Assembly (NCBI GenBank): GCA_964404095.1
Contig: CAYOIN010000017.1
Location: forward strand, 1-22,832
Source of the DNA: CAZLQR01 sp964404095
GTDB lineage: Bacteria; Patescibacteriota; Microgenomatia; UBA1406; GWC2-37-13
DNA: 22,832 nt
Direction of reading: 5' to 3'
In this document: positions 13,312-20,535 of the stretch, one piece after another
Position numbering within the stretch: the first letter of the stretch is position 1
Layout of the letters: each line of letters starts with the position of its first letter
Translations under genes and position numbers: made by a program
Notes under the pieces: generated by a model
Database searches by the model: none
What the model saw: the letters and a program-made list of their open reading frames with translations, nothing else
Told to the model about the DNA's origin: nothing

Positions 13312-14190
13312 CTACATTTTTTTCTTTAGCTTTGACAGCACCTCTCCCACACGCGGATCTACTCCTTTGTATGCGTTTGCGGCATCAAGCGGGTCGACGA
13401 CATTCACGGAAAGGCCGGTACCAAGCTCGAAACCAGCTCTATGAATGAACCGGGGAATGATGCGCAGATACCAATTCTCCTTCGGCGAGATATAAAAGTT
13501 GTAGCCAAAACTTTCGAGGAACTCATTTTCATCAAAGATTTTCTTGACCTGCGTCAGCGTTTTTTTTAAGATCTTCGCCAGTCGTTTCACTTCGCTATCG
13601 GTGATATCACCAAATAGCGCCTTTGATTCTTTTTTTGGTGTGATCCAGACCTCGTATGGCCACTGTGAAAAGTCCGGACAGTAAACGCTAAAGTGCTCGT
13701 CCTCATCGACAATATTATTCATCGGCTCTCGGGTAAGTGAGTCGAGGTTAATCTGGGGCGGCAGCACCACGATCTGTGAGTGAGGATGCTTGATTGATGC
13801 GCCTGCATGTTGTCCATGATTGCAGAAGATGAGTACCTGGCCTTTGGACCGATAAAAATTGAATCGATCACGATATGCCTGAAGAATGAGTTCAACCTGC
13901 TCATGAGGATAGTCGGGAATGTCGTCGGTATCCTGAGGCGAATGAATCACTACTTCGTGAAGATCGGTAATGGGATACTTATTGAGAATGACTCGCACCT
14001 TCCAACCTTTGTCGTTTTTCTCCCCTTCTCCGAGACGATAGACTTCTTCTGAGGTAAGTTTTTCATTGCCCTCGCAAAATACACATCTCGCAGGTTTATC
14101 ATTTTTGTGGTTTTGGTCTGGGCGGTCTGCTCGATGTGTCGAAACAATCACCCACCGTCTCGAGCTGATGTCAGGCACGTATTTGGTCAT
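13312..14190 (-). CDS. galT: Galactose-1-phosphate uridylyltransferase-like HIT-superfamily enzyme
   Basis: Protein of 292 aa. The family swaps UMP between UDP-glucose and galactose-1-phosphate through a uridylyl-histidine intermediate. C36-V-F-C39 provides the zinc pair, RVILNKYPI matches the substrate-binding strand, and GASIKHPHSQIVVLPPQ contains the catalytic His-x-His-x-Gln (H135, H137, Q139). The C-terminal half (EVWITPKKES, then NWYLRIIPRFIHRAGFELGTG) matches bacterial homologues often labelled GalT. Close relatives can be sugar-1-phosphate adenylyltransferases, so the exact nucleotide is uncertain. I chose the ATG at 14190 because MTKYVPDISSRRWVIV is the canonical start and a -10 box lies six bases upstream; the longer frame runs into the pth gene. 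Confidence 0.85.
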   Translation of the reverse strand: MTKYVPDISSRRWVIVSTHRADRPDQNHKNDKPARCVFCEGNEKLTSEEVYRLGEGEKNDKGWKVRVILNKYPITDLHEVVIHSPQDTDDIPDYPHEQVELILQAYRDRFNFYRSKGQVLIFCNHGQHAGASIKHPHSQIVVLPPQINLDSLTREPMNNIVDEDEHFSVYCPDFSQWPYEVWITPKKESKALFGDITDSEVKRLAKILKKTLTQVKKIFDENEFLESFGYNFYISPKENWYLRIIPRFIHRAGFELGTGLSVNVVDPLDAANAYKGVDPRVGEVLSKLKKKM

Positions 14191-14196
14191 AGTATT

Positions 14197-14226
14197 ACTG
14201 TACCATTTTTGCGTTACAAAACACAA
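14197..14226 (-). promoter_or_regulatory. Promoter of the GalT-like gene (TTGTGT / TACAGT, 18 bp)
   Basis: On the minus strand TTGTGT (14226-14221), an 18-bp spacer and TACAGT (14202-14197) precede the ATG at 14190 by six bases, again leaderless. It interleaves with the divergent pth promoter. Confidence 0.45.
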
Positions 14227-14234
14227 ATTCGCTA

Positions 14235-14240
14235 TATAAT
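14235..14240 (+). promoter_or_regulatory. -10 box of pth and the GT4 operon (TATAAT), leaderless spacing
   Basis: TATAAT, followed by eight bases and the ATG at 14249. It probably drives pth and the two glycosyltransferase genes together, since those follow with gaps of two and three bases. Confidence 0.6.
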
Positions 14241-14248
14241 AAGATCGG

Positions 14249-14791
14249 ATGAAGCTTTTTATCGGCCTCGGCAACCCCGGAGCCAAATATCAGGGAAATC
14301 GACATAATGCAGGCCATATGTTCATCGACTGGATGAAAGATACCCTGAATGCAAATGCTTTTCAGAAAAGTAAAAGTACCGACGCATCCTACACATGGGT
14401 ACAGCTGAATGGTGAAAAAACTGAGCTTCTTAAAACAGGCTCATTTATGAATGTGTCCGGCGGTGTCGTGAAAGGTATCCTTACAAAGCATCCTGAGACC
14501 AAGCTCGATCAACTTTATATCATTCATGATGATCTGGACATCCCGCTCGGGAAGTTTAAAATCCAGTTTGGTACCGGTCCGAAGCTCCACAACGGAATTC
14601 GGTCCGTTGAAGAATCGCTCGGCACCGAAGAATTTTGGCGTATTCGTATTGGGGTCGATGCTCGTCCATCAAACTCAGGCGATAGTGATCGCGTCGATGG
14701 TGAGACCTACTCCCTCCAGGACTTCACACCCGAAGAGCAACAGCAGTTGCAAACAGTGTTCGAAACCATATATAAACAGTTGACGCAATAA
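14249..14791 (+). CDS. pth: Peptidyl-tRNA hydrolase
   Basis: Cytoplasmic enzyme of 180 aa that frees tRNA from prematurely released peptidyl-tRNA. It has the family order GLGNPGAKYQGNRHNAGH (catalytic His19, Asn9), GSFMNVSGG with Asn68, IIHDDLDIPLG with the catalytic Asp at 94/95, and LHNGIRSVEESLGT with Asn115. Mid-motif changes are mild: Asn replaces Thr before Arg18, and Ser-Phe replaces Thr-Tyr before Met-Asn. Length is normal. It leads a tight operon with two GT4 glycosyltransferases, an association probably of packing rather than function. The leaderless promoter fixes the start. Confidence 0.96.
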   Translation: MKLFIGLGNPGAKYQGNRHNAGHMFIDWMKDTLNANAFQKSKSTDASYTWVQLNGEKTELLKTGSFMNVSGGVVKGILTKHPETKLDQLYIIHDDLDIPLGKFKIQFGTGPKLHNGIRSVEESLGTEEFWRIRIGVDARPSNSGDSDRVDGETYSLQDFTPEEQQQLQTVFETIYKQLTQ

Positions 14792-14793
14792 CT

Positions 14794-16029
14794 ATGCGCA
14801 TAATGTTTCTCCATATGTTTCCCCTCTGGGGAAATGGGAGTGGTAACTGGCTGCGTAGACTCACACAAGAACTCGTAAAAAACGGGCATACCGTTGCGAT
14901 TGTTGCCCCAGAGAAGAGAGCGCTCGATGGCATCAAGCTCTATACCGTAAAACCTCCTCAGATGGGAGTCTTCGTCGGAAATCCTGAACTCAAAAATGCC
15001 AAAAAATACGAGGATATGAACGGTGTTGAGATTGGAGAGATCTACACGAGCTATGTGAATGCCTCACTCAAGGCAGTTCGCGAGTTCGAGCCAGAGATCA
15101 TTCATTCATTCCACACCGCATTTCTTCCGGCGGTTGCGCGATTAATAAAAGTTCTCTATGGGATCAAATTCGTTATCACAACCCACGGGAGCGATCTTCA
15201 CTACCTCAGTCGTGATCGGCGTCTGATCGGCCTCATCAACGACGCAAACGCAGTTGCTCGCTTCATCACGGCTAACAGCGCCTTCACCAAGCGATGGTAT
15301 CTCGATATGTTTGGCCATGAATATGGATACAAAACAAAAACAATTCTTGGAGGTGTCGACCTTGTCGATTACACCGCAGACTTCAGCGCCGAGATTGCAA
15401 AGATAAACAAAAAGTACAACCTTGATGGTCAGAAGGTAGTGTTATTCACCGGCAGGCTCACAAAATATAAAGGTGTTGATTATCTGATCCGTGCCGCAAA
15501 GAGCATAACCGGTACCGTGCTCATCGTCGGAGATGGACCTGAGCGAGCAAACCTCGAGAAACTTATCAAGGATTATGCTATTTCCAATGTAAAGATTCTC
15601 GGATGGATTAAAACAGATGACAATATTAGCCTCAACGCATTCTATGCTCGTTCAGACGTATATGTGGCTCCAAGTACCTGGAAAGAGCCGTTCGGTCTGG
15701 TTATCGTTGAGGCAATGGCTTCCAAAAAACCGGTGGTCGCAACGCATAGCGGTGGAATCACCTCGATCATCAAGCATGGAGTAAATGGCTATCTTGTGAA
15801 GACGAAGGACAGTAAGGCGATCACCGACACGGTCAACATGCTCCTCGCAGATGACGAGCTGAGAAAAACAGTTGGGAAAAAAGCGCACGAAACCGTCAAG
15901 GCAAGATTTACCTGGGAGAAGATGACCGAAGAGTTCGAAAAGATCTATCGAAAGTTCCGCTTTACGACCAAAGAGTACCTTCATGTTGTACGCGAACTTC
16001 CCAAAAAGCATCCAACCCGGTATAAATAA
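14794..16029 (+). CDS. GT4-family glycosyltransferase
   Basis: Protein of 411 aa with the GT-B fold of glycosyltransferase group 1. The N-terminal half has the glycine-rich acceptor-side loop (PLWGNGSGNWLRRLTQELVKNGHTV) and ITTHGSDLHY. The C-terminal half starts near VVLFTGRLTKYKGVDYLI, continues with VGDGPER, and holds the E-x7-E element in KEPFGLVIVEAMASKKPVV (first Glu near 298), which binds the nucleotide-sugar. It has no transmembrane helix, so it is a peripheral cytoplasmic enzyme. The start is two bases after the pth stop without a Shine-Dalgarno. Sugar and acceptor are unknown; with its neighbour it may extend a lipid-linked glycan. Confidence 0.93.
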   Translation: MRIMFLHMFPLWGNGSGNWLRRLTQELVKNGHTVAIVAPEKRALDGIKLYTVKPPQMGVFVGNPELKNAKKYEDMNGVEIGEIYTSYVNASLKAVREFEPEIIHSFHTAFLPAVARLIKVLYGIKFVITTHGSDLHYLSRDRRLIGLINDANAVARFITANSAFTKRWYLDMFGHEYGYKTKTILGGVDLVDYTADFSAEIAKINKKYNLDGQKVVLFTGRLTKYKGVDYLIRAAKSITGTVLIVGDGPERANLEKLIKDYAISNVKILGWIKTDDNISLNAFYARSDVYVAPSTWKEPFGLVIVEAMASKKPVVATHSGGITSIIKHGVNGYLVKTKDSKAITDTVNMLLADDELRKTVGKKAHETVKARFTWEKMTEEFEKIYRKFRFTTKEYLHVVRELPKKHPTRYK

Positions 16030-16032
16030 AGA

Positions 16033-17124
16033 ATGAGGATCTTACTCGTCTCCACACTCAAACGTAGGGTTGCCGCTTCGGAATTCGCATCGCGATCGAG
16101 AATTATCTTTCAGCTGGGCGCAGAGCTTGCTCGAAGGGGTCATGATGTGAAACTTCTCGGAACCGCAGATAGCTTAATACCGGGCGTTACCACGATCGGC
16201 GTTATTCCAAAGCCCTGGATCGAAGAACAGAAAGTGGAAAATGAGTTTCAGCGCGACATCGCAGAGCTTTTACTCCTCGCCAAGGCGATCGTGCGAGAAC
16301 AAGATTGGGCAGATGTCATTCATAATCATACCTACCCCGACCTCTTTCCATCAGTTATCGAAGATCAGTTGAGGAAGCCCTTAGTGACGACACTCCATGC
16401 AGTACACGATTACTACATTGATTCTGTTGTCGAGCAGTTTCCCAAAACTCAGTTCGTAGCACTCTCTGATTCATATAAGCAGAAAATGAAGCATCAGGAC
16501 AATGTGTCGGTCGTTCATAACGGCGTTGACACCTCGCTCTATGCGTTCCAGCCAGAAAAAAAAGACTTTCTTTTCTGGCTGGGGAGGCTTCCGAAATCAA
16601 AGGGCAAGGATGGTATATATATGGATCCAAAGGGAGTGCGATGGACCATACAGCTCGCACGTAAAACAAATTCATACCTTGCGATCTCCGCTCCTGTAGA
16701 AGATATAAATTTTTATGAACGGGATGTAAAACCATTCTTAACAGATCGAATTCGTTTTGTAGGATCTCCTTCTTCCGAACAATCAACTCCGGTCAAGACA
16801 ATCATCGATCTCTTTCAGAATGCCAAAGCTTTTTTGATGACCATTAACCAGGATGAGCCGTTTGGGCTGGTTGTTGCGGAGGCAATGTCCTGCGGAACTC
16901 CGGTTATCGCTTTTAACCGAGGCTCTCTCTCCGAGCTGATTGTTGATGGAAAGACAGGATTCCTGGTCGATCCAAAGGAGGGCGTCGAAGGGCTTGAGCG
17001 TGCATTGAGTAAGATTCATACAATCAATCCTGCTGATTGTCGGACTCATGTTGAGGAGCATTTCTCGATTCAGCGCATGGTGTCAGACTACGAAAAACTC
17101 TATACCCGACTTGCGAGAAAATAA
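16033..17124 (+). CDS. GT4-family glycosyltransferase, second copy
   Basis: Protein of 363 aa, also GT-B fold but clearly diverged from its upstream neighbour. It opens MRILLVSTLKRRVAASEFASRSRIIFQLGAELARRGHDV. The middle has HNHTYPDLFP and TTLHAVHDYY, then VVHNGVD, WLGRLPKSKG, and the E-x7-E segment DEPFGLVVAEAMSCGTPVI (first Glu near 275) followed by NRGSLSELIVDGKTGFLVD. The family resemblance is to enzymes for polysaccharide or glycolipid assembly. It begins three bases after the preceding stop, so the two transferases are co-expressed and probably act in succession. Confidence 0.92.
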   Translation: MRILLVSTLKRRVAASEFASRSRIIFQLGAELARRGHDVKLLGTADSLIPGVTTIGVIPKPWIEEQKVENEFQRDIAELLLLAKAIVREQDWADVIHNHTYPDLFPSVIEDQLRKPLVTTLHAVHDYYIDSVVEQFPKTQFVALSDSYKQKMKHQDNVSVVHNGVDTSLYAFQPEKKDFLFWLGRLPKSKGKDGIYMDPKGVRWTIQLARKTNSYLAISAPVEDINFYERDVKPFLTDRIRFVGSPSSEQSTPVKTIIDLFQNAKAFLMTINQDEPFGLVVAEAMSCGTPVIAFNRGSLSELIVDGKTGFLVDPKEGVEGLERALSKIHTINPADCRTHVEEHFSIQRMVSDYEKLYTRLARK

Positions 17125-17126
17125 TG

Positions 17127-17155
17127 TTGACAAGGCATCTTTTTTTCTTCATAAT
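17127..17155 (+). promoter_or_regulatory. Promoter of the glutaredoxin-like gene (TTGACA / CATAAT, 17 bp)
   Basis: TTGACA (17127-17132) and CATAAT (17150-17155) are 17 bp apart. The ATG at 17167 follows 11 bases later, giving a leader of about 5 nt. It begins two bases after the stop of the GT4 gene. Confidence 0.65.
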
Positions 17156-17166
17156 GGTTCGTATTA

Positions 17167-18168
17167 ATGAAAGTCGTAATCTACACTCAAAACACCTGTC
17201 AGTTCACTCCTCAAGAGAAACAGTACCTTACCTCGAAGGGCGTCACATTTGAAGAGCGGAACGTTGAATCAAATAAGACCTTTCTCGACGAAATGATGAA
17301 GTTAGGAAACAACTTCGCAGGAACACCGGTAACACAGATTGTGAAAGATGATGGGTCAACAACTGTACTCAAAGGATTTACTCAGTCAGAGTTTGATGCG
17401 ATTCTTGGCGGTGCGCCAGCACAGGCTGCGAATGCAGATATGAATGTGCCTGTCTCGCCAGTAGGCGGGCCTGCACCTCAACCAGCACCTGCATCGATGC
17501 CCGAGCCAACTCCAGCTCCAATGCCTGAACCAGCACCGGCACCTGCATCAGAACCGGCTCCAGCACCACAACCAGAACCAACACCAGCGCCCGCTCCTGA
17601 GGCGCCTGTTCAGGCAGCGAATGCTGATATGAACGTGCCTGCGCCACAGCCAGCTCCAGCGCCAGTGCCGGAACCGGCTTCAATGCCAGAACCAGCGCCA
17701 CAGCCAACGCCAGTGCCGGAACCGGCTTCAATGCCTGAAACACCTGTTCAAGCAGCAAATGCAGATATGAATATGCCTGCGCCACAGCCAGCGCCAGCTC
17801 CTGAGCCGACACCAACACCAGCGCCGGAACCTACGCCAATGCCAGAACCAACACCGACTCCAGCACCAGAGCCAACACCAACTCCCGCTCCTGAGACGCC
17901 CGTTCAGGCAGCGAATAATCCACTCGATGCAATCCTTGCCGATCTTCAGAATAAGGTATCGTCCGCATCTGCACCGGTACAAGCAGCAAATGCAGATATG
18001 AATATGCCTGCGCCACAGCCAGCGCCAGCCGAGTCAGACTTGGCACCAGCTCCCGAGCCTACACCGGCGCCAGAGACAAGTCCAGCTCCAGCACCAGCGC
18101 CTGCACCCGAACCGACTCCGGCACCAGCCGCAGGACTCCCTAATGTTCCTGATTTTAACGCTCAGTAA
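17167..18168 (+). CDS. Glutaredoxin-like domain with long Pro/Ala/Glu repeat tail
   Basis: Protein of 333 aa in two parts. Residues 1-80 follow the glutaredoxin/NrdH fold: VVIYTQNTC (C11), helix PQEKQYLTSKGV, FEERNV, the cis-proline motif GTPVTQIV (52-59) and LKGFTQSEFDAIL. The active site reads C11-Q-F-T14 where two cysteines are usual, so only a monothiol or no redox activity is possible. Residues 84-325 are dominated by Pro-Ala-Pro-Glu/Thr repeats, with the octamer QAANADMN at 86, 149, 195 and 272 and a degenerate QAANNPLDAIL at 246. There is no signal peptide, so the extended tail is probably cytoplasmic, perhaps a spacer or docking surface. Function unknown. Confidence 0.85.
   Translation: MKVVIYTQNTCQFTPQEKQYLTSKGVTFEERNVESNKTFLDEMMKLGNNFAGTPVTQIVKDDGSTTVLKGFTQSEFDAILGGAPAQAANADMNVPVSPVGGPAPQPAPASMPEPTPAPMPEPAPAPASEPAPAPQPEPTPAPAPEAPVQAANADMNVPAPQPAPAPVPEPASMPEPAPQPTPVPEPASMPETPVQAANADMNMPAPQPAPAPEPTPTPAPEPTPMPEPTPTPAPEPTPTPAPETPVQAANNPLDAILADLQNKVSSASAPVQAANADMNMPAPQPAPAESDLAPAPEPTPAPETSPAPAPAPAPEPTPAPAAGLPNVPDFNAQ
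17422..18003 (+). repeat. Recurring QAANADMN units in a Pro/Ala/Glu-rich coding region
   Basis: Four near-identical 24-base units encode QAANADMN (starting about 17422, 17611, 17749 and 17980), with a partial fifth near 17902. The units at 17749 and 17980 are identical over a longer stretch into MPAPQPAP, showing recent duplication or conversion. Confidence 0.85.
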
Positions 18169-18189
18169 TCAAACCGCTTCTTAAGCGAG

Positions 18190-18195
18190 TATACT
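18190..18195 (+). promoter_or_regulatory. -10 box of the 95-aa gene (TATACT), leaderless spacing
   Basis: TATACT ends six bases before the ATG at 18202; no convincing -35. Confidence 0.45.
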
Positions 18196-18201
18196 AGGCA
18201 C

Positions 18202-18489
18202 ATGCAAAGCGTTGGCGACGTACTCAAACGATTCAATCCCCTTAAAGACAAGTATGTAAGCAGGGAGTTTCAAGGATTTGGAGTGATGCTCTCGGAGAAA
18301 CTACAAGACAGTCCAAGAAAGAGTCTCTACATCAAGTTCGCAAAAACAATTCCCCGACCACTTCTCGAAGAAGCGCTCCGATTCGTGATTGATTCAAAAG
18401 CGAAACGGAAGGCCGCACTCTTCATGTGGAAGCTCAAGGAGCTTGGTGCGTTCACGAAGAAAGCTACTACCCCAAAACCAAAGAAATAA
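18202..18489 (+). CDS. Small basic protein of unknown function
   Basis: Protein of 95 aa, unrecognised. It is helical and basic, with VGDVLKRFNPLKDKY at the start, KSLYIKFAKTIPRPLLEEALRFVIDSKAKRKAALFMWKLKEL in the middle and a Lys/Thr/Pro tail (KKATTPKPKK). No membrane segment or cysteine. The pattern could suit a nucleic-acid-associated protein, but nothing specific supports this. It has its own promoter box and is convergent with the GH18-like gene. Confidence 0.7.
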   Translation: MQSVGDVLKRFNPLKDKYVSREFQGFGVMLSEKLQDSPRKSLYIKFAKTIPRPLLEEALRFVIDSKAKRKAALFMWKLKELGAFTKKATTPKPKK

Positions 18490-18518
18490 TACATATCGCA
18501 CTGTGTTTTATGGACATG

Positions 18519-18555
18519 ATTTGTAATACGTAATCCGTATTAAATAGTTACAAAT
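18519..18555. terminator. Possible bidirectional terminator between convergent genes
   Basis: Nested inverted repeats: ATTTGT (18519-18524) with ACAAAT (18550-18555), and AATACG (18525-18530) with CGTATT (18536-18541) around a 5-base loop, with an 8-base bulge on one side. It lies between two convergent stops (18489 and 18561). There is no clear U-run, and stability is low because it is AT-rich. Confidence 0.3.
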
Positions 18556-18560
18556 CAATC

Positions 18561-19625
18561 TTAAAAATACCCGTACGCCCAGTAAGCGATCGAGTGGATA
18601 TTATTGCTTTCGAGGTACAACGTTTTTTTTGCTACCGAGTCTTCGTTCTCAAACCACACAATATGATACCTCCCTTCGCCATCCACATAGTTAATCTCGG
18701 TTTCTCCAGATAAGCGGTCCTTCACAGTGGTACATCGCTCGACTGTGCAGTGAGTGAGGATGTTCTTTGTGATCTGAGCAGTGGTTTTTGACTCTCCAAC
18801 GGTAATCGGTCGTTTTTGATCATCTACCTTCCAGTCGTATCCATACATGCCAAAGATGAAGGTTAATTTATCAGCTGGAATAATCGGAAGAATATCTTTG
18901 AGGAGTCTGTCGTAACCGTATCCGTAGCTTTTTCCCGCAGATAGTGGGAAGTTCGGTCCCGGCTCTCCCCTGCTCTTGTGGAGATCGTAGGCCATAATCA
19001 TTACCTCATCAACAGAGCTCTGAATCGCTCGGAGGTCGTATGGTCGAGCTCGATACAGCACATCTCCGTACATTGTGATCGATGGAATAATATCGTTCTT
19101 CCGCATCGACTCCCCAAACAGCCGGTAAAAGGCAGTTACAGTATCGATCTTACCACCGAACAACGATCGATACTCAAAATCGAGCACGACTCCCTCAAAT
19201 TCGTACGCTTTCGCAAGTGCGACTGCGTCGTTCACGATCGCCTGCTGGCTAGCTAAACTATCAAGAACTCGATCGTTCATCTCGGAGTCGGTCATACGAA
19301 TGGTTAACCATCGCGATCTTGTACTCCCCTGAATGAATGCTGGTAACGCTTGGTACCCGGGATCTGACCTACTAATTCCATCAATGGTACCCGCGACTCC
19401 AAAGTAGATAATCCGATCATACTCCTGTGGTGAGTTAAACGGTGCATCAAGCTGCCAGTATGGAACAAATATTGAGCGTGCGTAGGACGGAGCCGTTCTC
19501 GGTGTTGTCTGCCGTTGATCAGCACTCCGTTTCGATTGATCAGCGGGCGTAGGAGAACCGTACTGAGCCCTAAAGAACCACATACCAATACCGATAAGGA
19601 TCAGGAGGGCGAAGAGCCGTTTCAT
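18561..19625 (-). CDS. GH18-like exported glycoside hydrolase
   Basis: Protein of 354 aa. An N-terminal hydrophobic helix (about 4-19) serves as signal or anchor, followed by a Pro/Thr/Gln-rich spacer (24-48). A TIM-barrel of the GH18 type begins with IFVPYWQLDAPFNS and IIYFGVAGT. The catalytic strand is EGVVLDFEYRS with Asp149 and Glu151, the end of the DxxDxDxE motif, and VMIMAYDLH (208-216) and IFGMYGYDW are the later barrel strands. It resembles the YaaH/spore-germination group that acts on peptidoglycan or chitin-like glycans, so wall remodelling or host glycan cleavage is possible. I chose the ATG at 19625, at the signal peptide and six bases after a TATAAT; the longer frame reads into the divergent gene. 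Confidence 0.87.
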   Translation of the reverse strand: MKRLFALLILIGIGMWFFRAQYGSPTPADQSKRSADQRQTTPRTAPSYARSIFVPYWQLDAPFNSPQEYDRIIYFGVAGTIDGISRSDPGYQALPAFIQGSTRSRWLTIRMTDSEMNDRVLDSLASQQAIVNDAVALAKAYEFEGVVLDFEYRSLFGGKIDTVTAFYRLFGESMRKNDIIPSITMYGDVLYRARPYDLRAIQSSVDEVMIMAYDLHKSRGEPGPNFPLSAGKSYGYGYDRLLKDILPIIPADKLTFIFGMYGYDWKVDDQKRPITVGESKTTAQITKNILTHCTVERCTTVKDRLSGETEINYVDGEGRYHIVWFENEDSVAKKTLYLESNNIHSIAYWAYGYF

Positions 19626-19631
19626 CCTATC

Positions 19632-19637
19632 ATTATA
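19632..19637 (-). promoter_or_regulatory. -10 box of the GH18-like gene (TATAAT), leaderless spacing
   Basis: Minus-strand TATAAT ends six bases before the ATG at 19625. Only 40 bases separate this start codon from the divergent one at 19666. Confidence 0.5.
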
Positions 19638-19652
19638 ATCCAAATCAAAGAG

Positions 19653-19658
19653 TATAAT
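19653..19658 (+). promoter_or_regulatory. -10 box of the nucleotidyltransferase-like/HAD operon (TATAAT), leaderless spacing
   Basis: TATAAT followed by seven bases and the ATG at 19666. Its -35 region would fall on the -10 of the divergent GH18 gene, so the two promoters should exclude each other. Confidence 0.55.
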
Positions 19659-19665
19659 AATACAT

Positions 19666-20535
19666 ATGGCACCGGCAAAATCGCAGAGTTCGTTCCCGTC
19701 TGTTATGGAGGAGATGGTGCAGCAGATCGAGGAGTTTGGAAAGCAACACCACATATCACATCGTTTTGTTGGTGGAATTTCCTATGGAGGCCTTCTGAAC
19801 GACCGGACAACCTACACAATCGACGTTCTCAACCGTGAGGTCTATCTGAAGCGTCATAATCCACTTACACTCCTGCGCGAGGATGGTACGGTTCGCGACC
19901 TCGATCTCATCTTCCTCACTCAGAACCAAACCGAAATCCGAAGGTTGAAGGAATTTATCCGCGAGCTGAAATGGAAGACTCGCAACAAAATCTCGTTTAC
20001 TCCATCAATCTCGATCGAGGGCGTGCGCTCCATCGATGACAAGACGAAGACCGAACAGTTTTTCCAGTATGTTACTGAAATTGGCCTCAAGAATGGCCGT
20101 TACTACCTCTGGTTTGATGAAATCAAGGAAAAGATCTCTGCAGAGTCACTCGAGGCCTGGACGGTAGTCCTTGAGAATGGTATGCGCTATACCACGCGCA
20201 ATCCTCTCGCTGATTATTATGCCTACCAGTTTCGCTCACCAAGCGGAGTGAAGCTCAAAGATATTGAGAAGGTAAAACTTCTCAAAAAGCTATCAAATGC
20301 AGTGATCAAGGAAGGTCTTGCAGTTTCTATTACATATACCTCGAAGCGGTATTACCAACCTTGGCAAAGCTTTATACGCAAACTGCAGAAAAGCACGCTC
20401 CCTGCCGTGCTCTCGAAGCGTGCGATTCTTGCCTGGTACTGGGAAACGCTCGGCACCTCCTTTGCGCATGGAAAGGGAGTGCTCGGGAAGATTTTGTTTG
20501 GTATCTTTAATACCGTTACACGTAATCGCCTGTAA
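19666..20535 (+). CDS. Putative nucleotidyltransferase-fold protein
   Basis: Protein of 289 aa, no confident family. RFVGGISYGGLLND (33-46) followed by GTVRDLDLIFL (74-84) resembles the Gly-Gly-Ser helix and Asp-x-Asp strand of the Pol-beta-type nucleotidyltransferase fold, with D78 and D80 as metal ligands. The spacing is longer than in minimal members. The middle has IEGVRSIDD and KNGRYYLWFDEI, and the C-terminus (about 245-289) is basic with aromatic residues that could lie on the membrane. Its stop overlaps the next start by one base (TAATG), so it is translationally coupled to the HAD/CDP-alcohol transferase fusion and probably serves the same pathway. An activated-alcohol-forming role is a guess. 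Confidence 0.75.
   Translation: MAPAKSQSSFPSVMEEMVQQIEEFGKQHHISHRFVGGISYGGLLNDRTTYTIDVLNREVYLKRHNPLTLLREDGTVRDLDLIFLTQNQTEIRRLKEFIRELKWKTRNKISFTPSISIEGVRSIDDKTKTEQFFQYVTEIGLKNGRYYLWFDEIKEKISAESLEAWTVVLENGMRYTTRNPLADYYAYQFRSPSGVKLKDIEKVKLLKKLSNAVIKEGLAVSITYTSKRYYQPWQSFIRKLQKSTLPAVLSKRAILAWYWETLGTSFAHGKGVLGKILFGIFNTVTRNRL

Noticed and set aside
17422..18003. Repeats considered as a CRISPR array
   Set aside because: The units are in-frame coding repeats with uneven spacing and coding spacers; no cas gene is present.
17378..18046. Long open frames antisense to the Pro/Ala/Glu repeat gene
   Set aside because: Low-complexity Leu/Ala/Val translations are shadows of the repeat codons, with no independent start signals.
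19626..19754. N-terminal extension of the GH18-like protein
   Set aside because: It would place 43 odd residues before the signal peptide and overlap the divergent gene's promoter and coding region.
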